Positions 42,733 through 51,913 of a DNA stretch of 64,000 nt are shown piece after piece. Under the pieces are notes generated by a model. It made no database searches. It had not been told where the DNA came from and saw nothing but the letters and a program-made list of their open reading frames with translations. The stretch lies in contig NZ_PYGA01000020.1 of the NCBI RefSeq assembly GCF_003014485.1, positions 62,001 through 126,000 of the forward strand, given 5' to 3'. This DNA is from Murinocardiopsis flavida. Its GTDB lineage: Bacteria; Actinomycetota; Actinomycetes; Streptosporangiales; Streptosporangiaceae. Position 1 is the first letter of the stretch. The number at the start of each line of letters is the position of its first letter. The translations under genes and the position numbers were made by a program.

Positions 42733-44127
42733 TCAGCCGCCGGCCTTGACGACTTTGTCGTCGCCGACGATCTTGGCGACCTCTTCGTCGTAGGTCTTCG
42801 CGGCCTCAGCGGGGCTGGCCTCGCCGAGCATCACGGCCTCCATCGCCTTGGTGATGGCGATCGACACCTTCGGGTACTCGCTGTAGGCCGGCCGGAAGTG
42901 GGTGACGTCGATCAGCTCGTTCGCGACGTCGTTCACCGCGGGGGCCTTGCTGAACTTCGGGTCGTCGGCGATGTCGTCGCGCACGGGCACCTGCGCGCCC
43001 TCGATGGCGAACTTGGTGGCGTTCTCCTGGTTCATGGCCTCGGCCATGACCTTCCAGGACAGGTCGGGGTCGGTGGCCTTGGCGCCCATCGCGAGCGTCC
43101 AGCCGCCGGAGAGGCTGGTGGCGCCGGGGTCCTGGCCGTCCTTCGTGGGCATCGGCACGAACTCCATGGTGTCCTGCCACTCGGGCCAGGGCTTGTTGGC
43201 GCTGTCGATCCACGCCTGCGGCACCCACGAGCCGTTCATGCTGATGGCGAGTTCACCGTCGGGGATGCGCTGCTCGTTGTTGATGGTGGAGACGTTGGCG
43301 TTCAGCGCGTCCTGCTCGTCCAGGCTCAGGTCGCCGCCGTACACGGACTTCACGAACTCCAGCGAGTCGACGAAACCGGGGTCGCCGACGATCCACTTCT
43401 TGGCCTTCTCGTCGAACAGCAGCCCGCCGCTGTCGCCCTCGGCGGTGCCGGTGTGCAGCATCTGGAAGCCCTGCATCGACGCCTCCTCGCCCTGCGGCTG
43501 GCCCGAGGGCACGTGCAGCGGGATGACGTCCTTGCCGAGCTTGGACTTCAGGGTGCGCGCGGTCTCGAGGATCTCGTCCCAGTCCTTGGGCTCCCACGGG
43601 GTCTTCACCCCGGCCTTCTCCAGCAGCTTCTTGTTGTACCAGAGGCCGCGGGTGTCGGTGCCGAGGAGCGCGCCGTAGCGCTTGCCGTCGAGGCCGGTGA
43701 CGGCGGCGTCGGCCTGCTCGTTGAAGCGCTCGGCGTCCTCCCACTTGTCCCAGTACTCGTCGAGTGGGCGCAGGTAGCCGGCGTCGGCGTCCTGGTTGAT
43801 GGTGAAGCTGTCCTCGTAGATGAGGTCGGGCGCCTCGCTGCCCGACTGGTTCATCAGGTTCACCTGGGTCTGGTAGTCCTCTGCGGGCGCCTCGATGGCG
43901 CGGAGCTCGACCGTGGCATCGGGGTTCGCCGCCTCGAAGTCCTTCTTCACCTTCTTGAACAGGGTGTCGGCGGCGACGAAGCTGCCGAACTTCTGATAGG
44001 CGATCGTGACCGTGTTGGGATCCTGGGAGTCGCCGCTGCACCCGGCGAGGGCTGCGGCGAGGGTGGCGGCGGTGGTGGCAGCGATGATGGCCCGGCGGGG
44101 TCGTCTGCGGATCGCGAAGCGTTTCAT
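42733..44127 (-). CDS. Sugar ABC transporter solute-binding lipoprotein
   Basis: 464 aa. Signal peptide with basic KRFAIRRRPRR and hydrophobic core ending LAGC lipobox. Binding-protein body: IAYQKFGSFVAADTLFKKVK, APDLIYEDSFTINQDADAGY, GLWYNKKLLEKAGV, ELAISMNGSWVPQAW. ATG 44127 is preferred because GAGGA lies 8 nt upstream; an ATG five codons earlier (44142) is possible. It is the first leftward gene, divergent from the ROK regulator. The substrate is probably an oligosaccharide, not further defined. Confidence 0.87.
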   Translation of the reverse strand: MKRFAIRRRPRRAIIAATTAATLAAALAGCSGDSQDPNTVTIAYQKFGSFVAADTLFKKVKKDFEAANPDATVELRAIEAPAEDYQTQVNLMNQSGSEAPDLIYEDSFTINQDADAGYLRPLDEYWDKWEDAERFNEQADAAVTGLDGKRYGALLGTDTRGLWYNKKLLEKAGVKTPWEPKDWDEILETARTLKSKLGKDVIPLHVPSGQPQGEEASMQGFQMLHTGTAEGDSGGLLFDEKAKKWIVGDPGFVDSLEFVKSVYGGDLSLDEQDALNANVSTINNEQRIPDGELAISMNGSWVPQAWIDSANKPWPEWQDTMEFVPMPTKDGQDPGATSLSGGWTLAMGAKATDPDLSWKVMAEAMNQENATKFAIEGAQVPVRDDIADDPKFSKAPAVNDVANELIDVTHFRPAYSEYPKVSIAITKAMEAVMLGEASPAEAAKTYDEEVAKIVGDDKVVKAGG

Positions 44128-44242
44128 CAGCGAAGTCCTCATGTGCGGTCCCCGGTGGGGACGGGGGTGCGGCGGACCGGCCGTGTCCGATCGAGTGGGA
44201 CCGCGGGGACGCGATCCGCGATCAACTTGCGTATGGCCCGTG

Positions 44243-44266
44243 CCACATGATTACTAAAGAATGTGG
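44243..44266. promoter_or_regulatory. Inverted repeat in the ROK/importer divergent region
   Basis: CCACAT (44243-44248) and ATGTGG (44261-44266) form a perfect 6-bp repeat around an AT-rich 12-nt centre with TTACTAAAGAA. Placed between the divergent importer and regulator, it is a good candidate operator for the ROK protein. It overlaps the alternative ATG at 44261, which argues that coding begins later. Confidence 0.5.
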
Positions 44267-44353
44267 ATAAAGACAATGGATGAAGTTGGTCTTCGCGAAC
44301 CGCCGGACCGGCGGCGCGCCGCGGCGAGGCAAGCACGGGAGGAGCACGTCCGC

Positions 44354-45574
44354 ATGCTCACGGGCACGAACCTCTTGTGGCTCGGTGACTTCAACCAGAG
44401 CCTGGTGCTGAACGAGATCCGCAGCAAGGAGAGCATCAGCCGGGTCGAACTGGCCGAGCGCACCGGGCTCACCGCGCAGACCGTGTCCAACATCGTCCGG
44501 CGGCTGCTCGACGCCGGGCTGGTGCTGGAGGCCGGCCGCCGCTCCTCGCGCGGCGGCAAGCGCGCCACCATGCTGCGCCTGAACGCCGAGTCCTGCTACG
44601 CGGTGGGGCTGCACATCGACCCGGCGCGCACCACGCTCGTCGTCACCGACCTGCGGGGCCGGGTGGTGACGCGGGTCAGCCGCCGCACACCGGCGGCACG
44701 CGGCCCCGGCCGCGTCATCGGCGCGCTGGTCCGGGCGGTGCACCAGATCGTGGAGCGGTCGGGCGTCCCGGCCGACCGGGTGCTCGGCATCGGGGTGGCG
44801 ACCCCCGGCCCCATCGACCCCGGGGGCGGGCTCGTCGTCGAGCCGCCGAACCTGCCCGGGTGGCACAGCGTCCCGCTGCGCGAGTCGCTGGAGTCCGGGA
44901 CGGGGCTGCCGGTGGTGCTGGACAACGACGCCACCGCCGCGACCATCGGCGAGCGCTGGGCCGGCGGCGAGGCCCGCTCCGCCGACATGGCGTTCCTCTA
45001 CTTCGGGACCGGCATCGGCGGCGGACTCGTGCTGGGCGGGCGGCCCTACCGGGGTATCTCCAAGAACGCGGGGGAGTTCGGCCACATCACCGTCGTGGTG
45101 GGCGGCCGCGAGTGCCGGTGCGGCAACCGCGGCTGCCTGGAGACCTACCTCTCCCCGCACGCCATCATCGACGACGCCGCCCGGCGCCGCGGCGAGGAGC
45201 CGCCGCGGCTCCCCCGCGGAAGCGCGGCGACGGTGGAGTACTACGGCAGGGTGTGCCGGGCCGCGGCAGCGGGGGAGGAGGACGCGCTCGCCGTCATCGA
45301 GGCGGCGGCCGACCACCTCGGCCACGCCGTCGTCACCCTCACCAACATCCTGGACGTGCCCATGGTGGTCCTGGGCGGCTGGGGCATCTCCGGGATCGGC
45401 GACCTCTACCGCCGGGCGGTCACCGAGGCGGCGGCGACCCAGCCCATCGCCCGCGCGATGCGCAAGACCCGGGTGGAGCTGTCGATCACCGGCGACGACG
45501 CGGCGGCGGTCGGCGCGGCGTCCATGGTGCTGCACACCACCTACGCCCCGCGCTTCGGCGGCCCGGCCGGCTGA
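44354..45574 (+). CDS. ROK-family transcriptional regulator
   Basis: 406 aa. Winged helix VELAERTGLTAQTVSNIVRR (about residues 32-51) followed by a sugar-kinase-like ROK domain: GVATPGPIDPGGGLV, DNDATAATIGERW, FGTGIGGGLVLGG, GEFGHI and the zinc motif CRCGNRGCLE. Probably controls the divergent importer and responds to a sugar or sugar phosphate. ATG 44354 is chosen because GGGAGGAG sits 9 nt upstream; a frame-extending ATG at 44261 (437 aa) lies in AT-rich operator DNA with unlike codon use. Confidence 0.85.
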   Translation: MLTGTNLLWLGDFNQSLVLNEIRSKESISRVELAERTGLTAQTVSNIVRRLLDAGLVLEAGRRSSRGGKRATMLRLNAESCYAVGLHIDPARTTLVVTDLRGRVVTRVSRRTPAARGPGRVIGALVRAVHQIVERSGVPADRVLGIGVATPGPIDPGGGLVVEPPNLPGWHSVPLRESLESGTGLPVVLDNDATAATIGERWAGGEARSADMAFLYFGTGIGGGLVLGGRPYRGISKNAGEFGHITVVVGGRECRCGNRGCLETYLSPHAIIDDAARRRGEEPPRLPRGSAATVEYYGRVCRAAAAGEEDALAVIEAAADHLGHAVVTLTNILDVPMVVLGGWGISGIGDLYRRAVTEAAATQPIARAMRKTRVELSITGDDAAAVGAASMVLHTTYAPRFGGPAG

Positions 45575-45656
45575 GCGGCCCCCGGATCCCGGGCCGGGCC
45601 GGGGCCGGTGTCCACAGCCGCGGGGCCGCGCCGTGCCGGGCGTCCGACCGCGAAAC

Positions 45657-45662
45657 TAGACT
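45657..45662 (+). promoter_or_regulatory. -10 box of dnaG, leaderless
   Basis: TAGACT ends 7 nt before GTG 45670, placing the transcription start on or next to the start codon. No Shine-Dalgarno sequence is present, so a leaderless dnaG mRNA is likely. No clear -35 box. Confidence 0.5.
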
Positions 45663-45669
45663 CGCCAGT

Positions 45670-47547
45670 GTGGCCGGCCGAATCAGAGACGAAGACATCG
45701 CGCTCGTCCGCGAGCGCTCCCCCATCGCCGACGTGGTGGGGGACTACCTCCAACTCCAGAACGCCGGCGGTGGGTCGCTGAAGGGCCTGTGCCCGTTCCA
45801 CGACGAGAAGTCCCCCTCCTTCAACATCACCCCGCAGCGGGGCCTGTACTACTGCTTCGGCTGCGGCGAGGGCGGCGACGTCATCGCCTTCATCCAGGCC
45901 ATCGAGCACGTCAGCTTCGTCGAGGCGGTCGAGAGCCTCGCGCGGCGCTCCGGCGTCCAGCTGCGCTACGAGCAGGGCGGCTACGTCCCGCGCAACGAGC
46001 AGGGCCAGCGCCAGCGCCTCATCGAGGCCCACAAGGCCGCGGCGGAGTTCTACGCCGAGCAGCTGCTCGCCCCCGGCGCCGCCGAGGGGCGCCGGTTCCT
46101 CACCGAGCGCGGTTTCACCCGGGCCGACTCCGAGCAGTTCGGGGTCGGGTTCGCGCCGCCGGGATGGGAGTCCCTCACGTCCCACCTGCGGCACAAGGGG
46201 TTCTCCGACGCCGAGATCATCCTCGCCGGGCTCGCAGCGCAGGGGCGGCGCGGGCCCTACGACAAGTTCCGCAACCGGCTGCTGTGGCCCGTGCGCGAGG
46301 TCACCGGCGAGGTCGTGGGGTTCGGCGCGCGCAAGCTCGACCCCGAGGACGACGGCCCCAAGTACCTCAACACCCAGGAGACCCCGGTCTTCAAGAAGAG
46401 CCACCTGCTCTACGGCCTCGACCTCGCCAAGCGCGCGATCGCCAGGGAGCGGCAGGCCGTCATCGTCGAGGGCTACACCGACGTCATGGCCTGCCACCTC
46501 GCGGGGGTCGGCACGGCGGTGGCCACCTGCGGCACCTCCTTCGGCGAGGAGCACATGAAGATGATCCGGCGGCTGCTGCTGGGCCGGTCCAGCGTCGGCG
46601 GCGAGGTGGTGTTCACCTTCGACGGCGACGCCGCCGGGCAGAAGGCCGCACTGCGCGCGTTCGAGTCCGAGGGCGGCTTCGCCTCCGACACCTTCGTCGC
46701 CGTGCAGCCCGACGGCCTCGACCCCTGCGACCTCCGCATCCAGAAGGGCGACGCCGCCGTCCGCGACCTCATCGACGCGAAACGGCCGCTGTACGTCTTC
46801 GCGCTGCGCAGCAAGATCGCCGAGTTCAACCTCGGCACCCACGAGGGCCAGCTCGCCGCGCTCGACGCCGCGGCGCCCATCGTCGCCACGATCCGCGACG
46901 CCGGGCTGCGCAAGCGCTACCAGATCGACCTCGACAAATGGATCGGCCTGAACGACGAGGCGTTCGTCCGCGGCCGCGTCGAGCAGCACATGGGCGACCG
47001 CCGCCAAGGGCGCGGCGGGTACCGGCCGCCGGCGCCCGCGCGCCCCACCGCCGCCACCGCGGCGGCGTACGACCTGCGCGACGCCTCGCTCCAGCGCGAG
47101 CGGCAGGCGCTGAAGATCGCCGTGCAGTTCCCCGGGCTGGCCGCGGGGTTCGACGAACTCGACCCGGAGACGTTCTCCGTCCCGCAGCACCGGGCGGTCC
47201 ACGAGATCATCCGGAACCAGGGCGGGGTGGCCGCGGCGGGCGAGCCCGACCAGTGGGCCCGGCGGCTGTGGGAGAGCGCGCCCAACGACACCCAGAAATC
47301 GTTCGTGAACGCGCTCGGGGTCGAGCAGATCGAGGTCTATGGAGAACTCAACGAGCATTCCGCCCGCGAAATCCTGGGCACGATCAGGATTCATTCCATC
47401 AACCGCAAAGTCGCAAACCTAAAGACGGCCCTGCAACGCCTGGACCCCGTTGCCGACGAAGCGGAGTACCAGCGGGCATTCGCCGACCTTATGGCCGTTG
47501 AGCAGCAGAAACGCTTGATGCGCGATCGCATCGACGGGGCCTTCTAA
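45670..47547 (+). CDS. dnaG: DNA primase
   Basis: 625 aa. Synthesises RNA primers at the replication fork. N-terminal zinc ribbon CPFHDEKSPSFNI ... CFGCGEGGDV (about residues 40-65), core domain with YLNTQETPVFKKSHLLYG, TOPRIM motifs VIVEGYTDVMACH and TFDGDAAGQKA, and a C-terminal helicase-interaction domain. Start GTG 45670 follows TAGACT by 7 nt. Codon use becomes clearly less GC-biased over the last ~200 nt (47340-47547). Followed by a sigma factor gene 59 bp downstream; its usual upstream partner dgt is 18.5 kb away. Confidence 0.96.
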   Translation: MAGRIRDEDIALVRERSPIADVVGDYLQLQNAGGGSLKGLCPFHDEKSPSFNITPQRGLYYCFGCGEGGDVIAFIQAIEHVSFVEAVESLARRSGVQLRYEQGGYVPRNEQGQRQRLIEAHKAAAEFYAEQLLAPGAAEGRRFLTERGFTRADSEQFGVGFAPPGWESLTSHLRHKGFSDAEIILAGLAAQGRRGPYDKFRNRLLWPVREVTGEVVGFGARKLDPEDDGPKYLNTQETPVFKKSHLLYGLDLAKRAIARERQAVIVEGYTDVMACHLAGVGTAVATCGTSFGEEHMKMIRRLLLGRSSVGGEVVFTFDGDAAGQKAALRAFESEGGFASDTFVAVQPDGLDPCDLRIQKGDAAVRDLIDAKRPLYVFALRSKIAEFNLGTHEGQLAALDAAAPIVATIRDAGLRKRYQIDLDKWIGLNDEAFVRGRVEQHMGDRRQGRGGYRPPAPARPTAATAAAYDLRDASLQRERQALKIAVQFPGLAAGFDELDPETFSVPQHRAVHEIIRNQGGVAAAGEPDQWARRLWESAPNDTQKSFVNALGVEQIEVYGELNEHSAREILGTIRIHSINRKVANLKTALQRLDPVADEAEYQRAFADLMAVEQQKRLMRDRIDGAF

Positions 47548-47606
47548 CACCACGGTGACAAAAATAGACCTCTCTATTGTCCGGCGTTACCGGGCACACT
47601 GGAGGG

Positions 47607-48764
47607 GTGTCTCCAACGGTGTTGTCGAGAGAATCGCCGCCCATACGGCAGGTGGCTGAACTGGTCACGGGGGGACGCCCCGGCGGAGTGGTGACCGTCG
47701 ACGACGTCTCCTCGGCACTGGAGCGGTTGGACGCTCCTCCCGAGGCCCTCGATCCGGTCCTCCGCGGCCTCGCCGAGCAGGGGGTCGACGTCATCGAGGC
47801 GGCCGCCGAGGAGGCGGCCCCCGAAACCGGGTACCGGGGCGCGACCGGCGACCTCGTGCGCATCTACCTGCGCGAGATCGGCCGGGTCCCCCTGCTGTCG
47901 GCCGCCGAGGAGGTCGACCTCGCCGCGTCCATCGAGGCGGGGCTGTTCGCCCGGCACCGGCTCGACCGGATGCGCGCCGGGCCGGGGCCGCCCCGCCGCG
48001 CCGCCGGTTCGGCCGAGGAGCTCGCGGTCCTCGCCGCCGAGGGCGAACGCGCCAAGCGCCGCCTCATCGAGTCCAACCTGCGGCTGGTCGTGTCGATCGC
48101 CAAGCGCTACATCGGCCGCGGCATGCTGTTCCTGGACCTCATCCAGGAGGGCAACCTGGGGCTCATCCGGGCGGTCGAGAAGTTCGACTACGCCAAGGGC
48201 TACAAGTTCTCGACCTACGCCACCTGGTGGATCCGCCAGGCCGTCACGCGGGCGATCGCCGACCAGGCGCGCACGATCCGCATCCCCGTGCACATGGTCG
48301 AGACCATCAACAAGCTCGCCCGCGTGCAGCGCCGGCTGAACCAGGAGCTCGGCCGCGACCCCACGCCGCGCGAGGTCTCGCGCGAACTGGGCCTGTGCGA
48401 CGAACGGGTGGTGGAGATCCAGCGCATCGCGCAGGAGCCGGTGTCGCTCCAGGCGCCCATCGGCGAGGAGGATTCCGACTTCGGCGACTTCATCGAGGAC
48501 ACCGACGCCGTCATCCCCGCCGAGGCCGCGGCGTCCATCCTGCTCCAGGACCACCTCGTGGCGATGCTGAACAACCTGTCGGACCGCGAGCAGCGCATCA
48601 TCCGGCTGCGCTACGGCCTGGCCGACGGCCATCCGCACACGCTGGAGGAGGTGGGACAGGAGTTCGGGGTGACCCGCGAGCGCATCCGCCAGATCGAGTC
48701 GAAGTCGCTGGCGAAGCTGCGCCGGCCCTCGACAGCGCAGACCCTGCGCGACTACCTGCTGTGA
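47607..48764 (+). CDS. Sigma-70 factor of RpoD/HrdB type
   Basis: 385 aa with regions 1.2 to 4: [20 protein letters not shown] (1.2), [17 protein letters not shown] and [20 protein letters not shown] (2.1-2.2), [14 protein letters not shown] (2.3-2.4), then a region 4.2 helix [18 protein letters not shown]. Residues 17-65 resemble a shortened region 1.1. The core promoter-recognition residues match primary sigma factors, but region 4 is diverged from HrdB, so it may be a group 2 paralogue. Start is GTG 47607 (GTG 47619 also possible, with GGAGG 12 nt before it). Confidence 0.88.
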   Translation: MSPTVLSRESPPIRQVAELVTGGRPGGVVTVDDVSSALERLDAPPEALDPVLRGLAEQGVDVIEAAAEEAAPETGYRGATGDLVRIYLREIGRVPLLSAAEEVDLAASIEAGLFARHRLDRMRAGPGPPRRAAGSAEELAVLAAEGERAKRRLIESNLRLVVSIAKRYIGRGMLFLDLIQEGNLGLIRAVEKFDYAKGYKFSTYATWWIRQAVTRAIADQARTIRIPVHMVETINKLARVQRRLNQELGRDPTPREVSRELGLCDERVVEIQRIAQEPVSLQAPIGEEDSDFGDFIEDTDAVIPAEAAASILLQDHLVAMLNNLSDREQRIIRLRYGLADGHPHTLEEVGQEFGVTRERIRQIESKSLAKLRRPSTAQTLRDYLL

Positions 48765-48900
48765 CCGTGCGGCGATCCGCGGGCGAAGGCAACGTCCCCG
48801 GGGCCTCCGTTGGTTCCGGCCGCCCGGCGATTCGGCCTGTTGTGGCCGCGGGCCGGTACGCGGATGCGCCCGCCCCGCGGGGCGGCTACGTTCAGAGGTG

Positions 48901-50259
48901 ATGTCCGCCCAGCAGCGGCGCCGGCACGCGCAGACCGGGAACCGCCGCAAGAGCGCGCTCCTCGGGGTGGCCGTGGCAATGGCACTCGGCACCCTGTTCT
49001 TCAGCGCGTTCACGGTCATCAGCGCCAGCGGCGGCTCGCAGGGCGAACCGCCCGGCGGGCGGCGCATCGCCTACTTCGCCGACTGGAACACCGCGAACCG
49101 CGGCTACACCATCAAGGACGTCGAGGAGAGCGGGGCCGCCGCCCGGTTGACCCGGCTCATGTGGGCGTTCGGCAACGTCAACGCCAAGGGCCGGTGCGCC
49201 GTCTCCCCGGAGGACGACCAGCCGTGGGCCATCTACCAGCGCCGCTACAGCGCCGAGGAGAGCGTCGACGGCAAGGCCGACCGCTACGAGCAGCCGCTGG
49301 CGGGCAGCCTCAACCAGCTGCGCAAGCTGCGCGAGCGCCGCCCCGAGCTCCAGACCTCCATCAGCCTCGGCAACTGGAACTGGTCGAAGCACTTCTCCGA
49401 CGCCGCGCGCAGCGAGAAGTCCCGTGCCGCGCTGGTCTCCTCGTGCATCGACCTGTGGCTGCGGGGCGACCTCCCGAAGTCCGACGGCGAGCCGCAGGGC
49501 GGCAAGGGCGCGGCCGAAGGCGTCTTCGACGGCATCGACCTCGACTGGGAGTGGCCGGGCGGCGGCGGCAAGGAGGGCAACACCGAGCGCCCCGAGGACA
49601 AGCGCAACTTCACCCTGCTGGTCGAGGAGTTCCGCGGCCAACTGGACGACCTGGAGGAGCAGACCGGGCGCGAGTACAGCCTGTCGGCGTCGCTCACCCA
49701 CGACGAGGAGCTGATGCGGGCCGGGTACGAGCCCGAGGTCTTCGCGTCGCTCGATTTCGCCACCGTGCAGGGCTACGACTTCACCGGCTCCTACAGCTCC
49801 ACCACCGACCACCACTCGCAGCTGTTCGCGCCCGACGGCGCCCCCGGCGACACCGGTGCCGACCGCGCCGTGCGGCAGTACCTCGACTACGGCCTGCCGG
49901 CCGACAAGCTGGTGCTCGGCTACCCCGCGTTCGGCCGCGGGTGGCGCGGGGTCGACCCCGAGGGGTTCGGCCGCTACGCCGAGGCCGAGTCCCACGCCAA
50001 GGGCGGCTACGGCACGGGCACCGACGCCTACGCCGACCTCGAAAAGCGCTCCGGCACCCGGTTCCTCGACCCGGTGCACGGCACATACTGGATCCTCGAC
50101 GGCGACGAGTGGTGGACCTACGACACCCCCGAGGTGGTGGCGCAGAAGGGCGCCTATGTCCGCGGCAAGGGCCTCGGCGGGCTCATGCAGTGGAACCTCG
50201 ACATGGACCCCGAGGCGGAGCTGGTGAAGGCCATGGACGACGCGCTCGACGGCGGCTGA
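48901..50259 (+). CDS. GH18 family glycosidase, exported or membrane-anchored
   Basis: 452 aa. One hydrophobic segment (about residues 19-42) after a basic N-terminus acts as signal or anchor. The GH18 barrel starts RRIAYFADWNTANRGYT and has the catalytic motif DGIDLDWEWP with acid Glu217, then YDFTGSYSS and a terminal GLGGLMQWNLDMD. These fit bacterial chitinases (EC 3.2.1.14); endo-N-acetylglucosaminidase activity is the alternative. No chitin-binding module is present. ATG 48901 (GTG 48898 also possible); TACGTT lies about 10 nt upstream. Preceded by a short GC palindrome. Confidence 0.87.
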   Translation: MSAQQRRRHAQTGNRRKSALLGVAVAMALGTLFFSAFTVISASGGSQGEPPGGRRIAYFADWNTANRGYTIKDVEESGAAARLTRLMWAFGNVNAKGRCAVSPEDDQPWAIYQRRYSAEESVDGKADRYEQPLAGSLNQLRKLRERRPELQTSISLGNWNWSKHFSDAARSEKSRAALVSSCIDLWLRGDLPKSDGEPQGGKGAAEGVFDGIDLDWEWPGGGGKEGNTERPEDKRNFTLLVEEFRGQLDDLEEQTGREYSLSASLTHDEELMRAGYEPEVFASLDFATVQGYDFTGSYSSTTDHHSQLFAPDGAPGDTGADRAVRQYLDYGLPADKLVLGYPAFGRGWRGVDPEGFGRYAEAESHAKGGYGTGTDAYADLEKRSGTRFLDPVHGTYWILDGDEWWTYDTPEVVAQKGAYVRGKGLGGLMQWNLDMDPEAELVKAMDDALDGG

Positions 50260-50286
50260 ACCGCCCCCGAGCGCCCGGGCCCGGCG

Positions 50287-50778
50287 TCAGCTCCGGCGGA
50301 ACTCCCGCACCTCGCCGCCCGGCCGCCACAGCCGCACGACCAGCCGGTCGCCCTCGACACCGGTCGCCACGACCTCCGACAGCAGCAGCCGGAACAGGTG
50401 GAACGGCCCGGGCGGCGTCCCCGGGTCGCGGTACCGCTCGACCTCGTCGGGGTCGGCGACCTCCACCGCCGTGCCGCTGATCTTGATGTCGGCGCCGCCC
50501 GCCCTGATGTCGTCGGGGTCGGCGGGGTTCGCGTGGATCGCGAACGCCGGGGAGCGCTGGAGGTCGCGCGCCTTGCGCGCGCCGGGCATGGAGCCGATGG
50601 TGATGTCGGGGGCGCGGAAGGAGACCTCGGTCCCGCTCACGCGCGGACCGCCGTCCTTGCGCAGGGTCGCGAGCACGTGGGTCTCGGCCGATTCGAACCG
50701 CTCCTTCGCGGTCTTCGCCAGGCCGGGAGCCGCCGCGGCGAACACGTCCCATGTCACGGCGGAATTCGCTGAAGTCAT
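50287..50778 (-). CDS. Pyridoxamine 5'-phosphate oxidase-like flavin/F420 split-barrel protein
   Basis: 163 aa split-barrel protein of the PNPOx superfamily: ETHVLATLRKDGGPRVSGTE, the strand DITIGSMPGARKARDL, FAIHANP and a terminal VVRLWRPGGEVREF. In actinobacteria such proteins bind FMN or F420 and reduce varied substrates; the partner is not known. It converges with the GH18 gene and has no obvious operon. Confidence 0.75.
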   Translation of the reverse strand: MTSANSAVTWDVFAAAAPGLAKTAKERFESAETHVLATLRKDGGPRVSGTEVSFRAPDITIGSMPGARKARDLQRSPAFAIHANPADPDDIRAGGADIKISGTAVEVADPDEVERYRDPGTPPGPFHLFRLLLSEVVATGVEGDRLVVRLWRPGGEVREFRRS

Positions 50779-50988
50779 GCCATGAGTATCCGGCGGTCGG
50801 CTGACATCTCCTGTCAGGAACCCGCCCGCTTTTCGTGGGAACGGCGGCGATCCGCGATTCGGAAAGGTCCGAGTGGCGGTGCCATGTCCGTTTCGCGTGC
50901 CCTCCTTTAGGATCGGAGGTCTCGACCGAGAGGCCCGGTGCGGCGGCCTCCGCGCCGCGGAGCCCGTTTCCCGTCCGTGAGGAGCGCA

Positions 50989-51375
50989 ATGCCAACTCCG
51001 CCCGTGCTGATCTACGACGGCGACTGCGGATTCTGTACGCGCAGCGTCCGCTTTGCCGAGCGGTTGGCCGCCGGGGTGGTCCCGGTGCCGTGGCAGGCCA
51101 CCGACCTGGTGGCGCTGGGCACCTCCGAGGAACGGGCGCGGCGCGAGGTGCTGCTCATCGAGGAGGAGGACATCGTCTACGGCGGCGCGCGGGCGGTCTC
51201 CGCGCTGCTGCGCCGCAGCAGGGGGACGTGGCGGGCGGCGGGCTACGCCATGGCACTGCCGGGCATCCGCTCGGCGGCGTCGCTGGCCTACCGGGGCATT
51301 GCGGCGAACCGGTTCAGATTCCCCGGGGTGACCCCCGCGTGCAAGCTGCCGCGCGAACAGCGGCCGGGCGGCTGA
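50989..51375 (+). CDS. DCC-family (DUF393) thiol-disulfide oxidoreductase-like protein
   Basis: 128 aa. Starts VLIYDGDCGFCTRSVRFAER, the DxxCxxC signature of the DCC family, and has a second half with GGARAVSALLRR and YRGIAANRFRFPG, typical of the group. Thioredoxin-like fold is expected; role unknown. ATG 50989 has GAGGAG directly upstream. Confidence 0.85.
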   Translation: MPTPPVLIYDGDCGFCTRSVRFAERLAAGVVPVPWQATDLVALGTSEERARREVLLIEEEDIVYGGARAVSALLRRSRGTWRAAGYAMALPGIRSAASLAYRGIAANRFRFPGVTPACKLPREQRPGG

Positions 51376-51391
51376 GCGCGGCCGAGCCCCC

Positions 51392-51871
51392 TCAGACCCC
51401 GAGTTGCTCCTGCAAGCGGTCCAGCGCGGCGCCGACCCGCGCGCGCACGGCGTCGTCCTCGGGGTCGACCCCGTCGTCCAGGTGCACCTGCCAGGTCACG
51501 GTGTCGCCGCCCGGCGGGCGGCGGGCCACGAGCCGGGCGCCGGACTCCCCGGCGATCGCGATGCGCCGGCTCGCGAGGATGGTCGCGGTGACCCGCTCGA
51601 AGACGGTCTCGGCGAGCGCGCCGGGGTCGGCGATGGCGAACCGGTGCTCGCCGGCGCCCTCCTCGACGAAGACGAGGCCGTCGTCGTCCCAGCGCGCGCG
51701 GTCGATCTGCTCCCACGGCACGGCGTGCCCGCCGGGGAGGTGCAGCGCGTGGAGGGTCGCGACCAGCGTGCCGGAGTCCGACGCGGCGTGGGAGAGGACC
51801 CGTTCGCCGCGCCGCAGTTCGAGCCGGTTCACCAGATCGCGGGGCAGGGACGAGCGTCGTGGCCAGCGCAT
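51392..51871 (-). CDS. Conserved actinobacterial hypothetical protein
   Basis: 159 aa, no recognised domain. Pattern LVNRLELRRGERVLSHAA ... VATLHALHLPGG ... VPWEQIDRARWDDDGLVFVEE looks like a small beta-rich (PH-like) fold followed by an amphipathic C-terminus with a Leu-rich helix. No signal peptide or membrane segment. Clear third-position GC bias supports coding. Convergent with the DCC gene (16 bp). Confidence 0.65.
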   Translation of the reverse strand: MRWPRRSSLPRDLVNRLELRRGERVLSHAASDSGTLVATLHALHLPGGHAVPWEQIDRARWDDDGLVFVEEGAGEHRFAIADPGALAETVFERVTATILASRRIAIAGESGARLVARRPPGGDTVTWQVHLDDGVDPEDDAVRARVGAALDRLQEQLGV

Positions 51872-51913
51872 GGCCCCACGCTATAGGAGCGGTGGGGCCG
51901 CGGGAGGGGTGGG

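Noticed and set aside
44261-44353. N-terminal extension of the ROK regulator
   Set aside because: AT-rich start overlapping an inverted repeat, poor ribosome binding site, and a strong GGGAGGAG just before ATG 44354.
27119-45660. Mobile element boundaries around the sugar block
   Set aside because: No transposase, integrase, terminal inverted repeats or target duplications could be found at either edge; base composition matches the surroundings.
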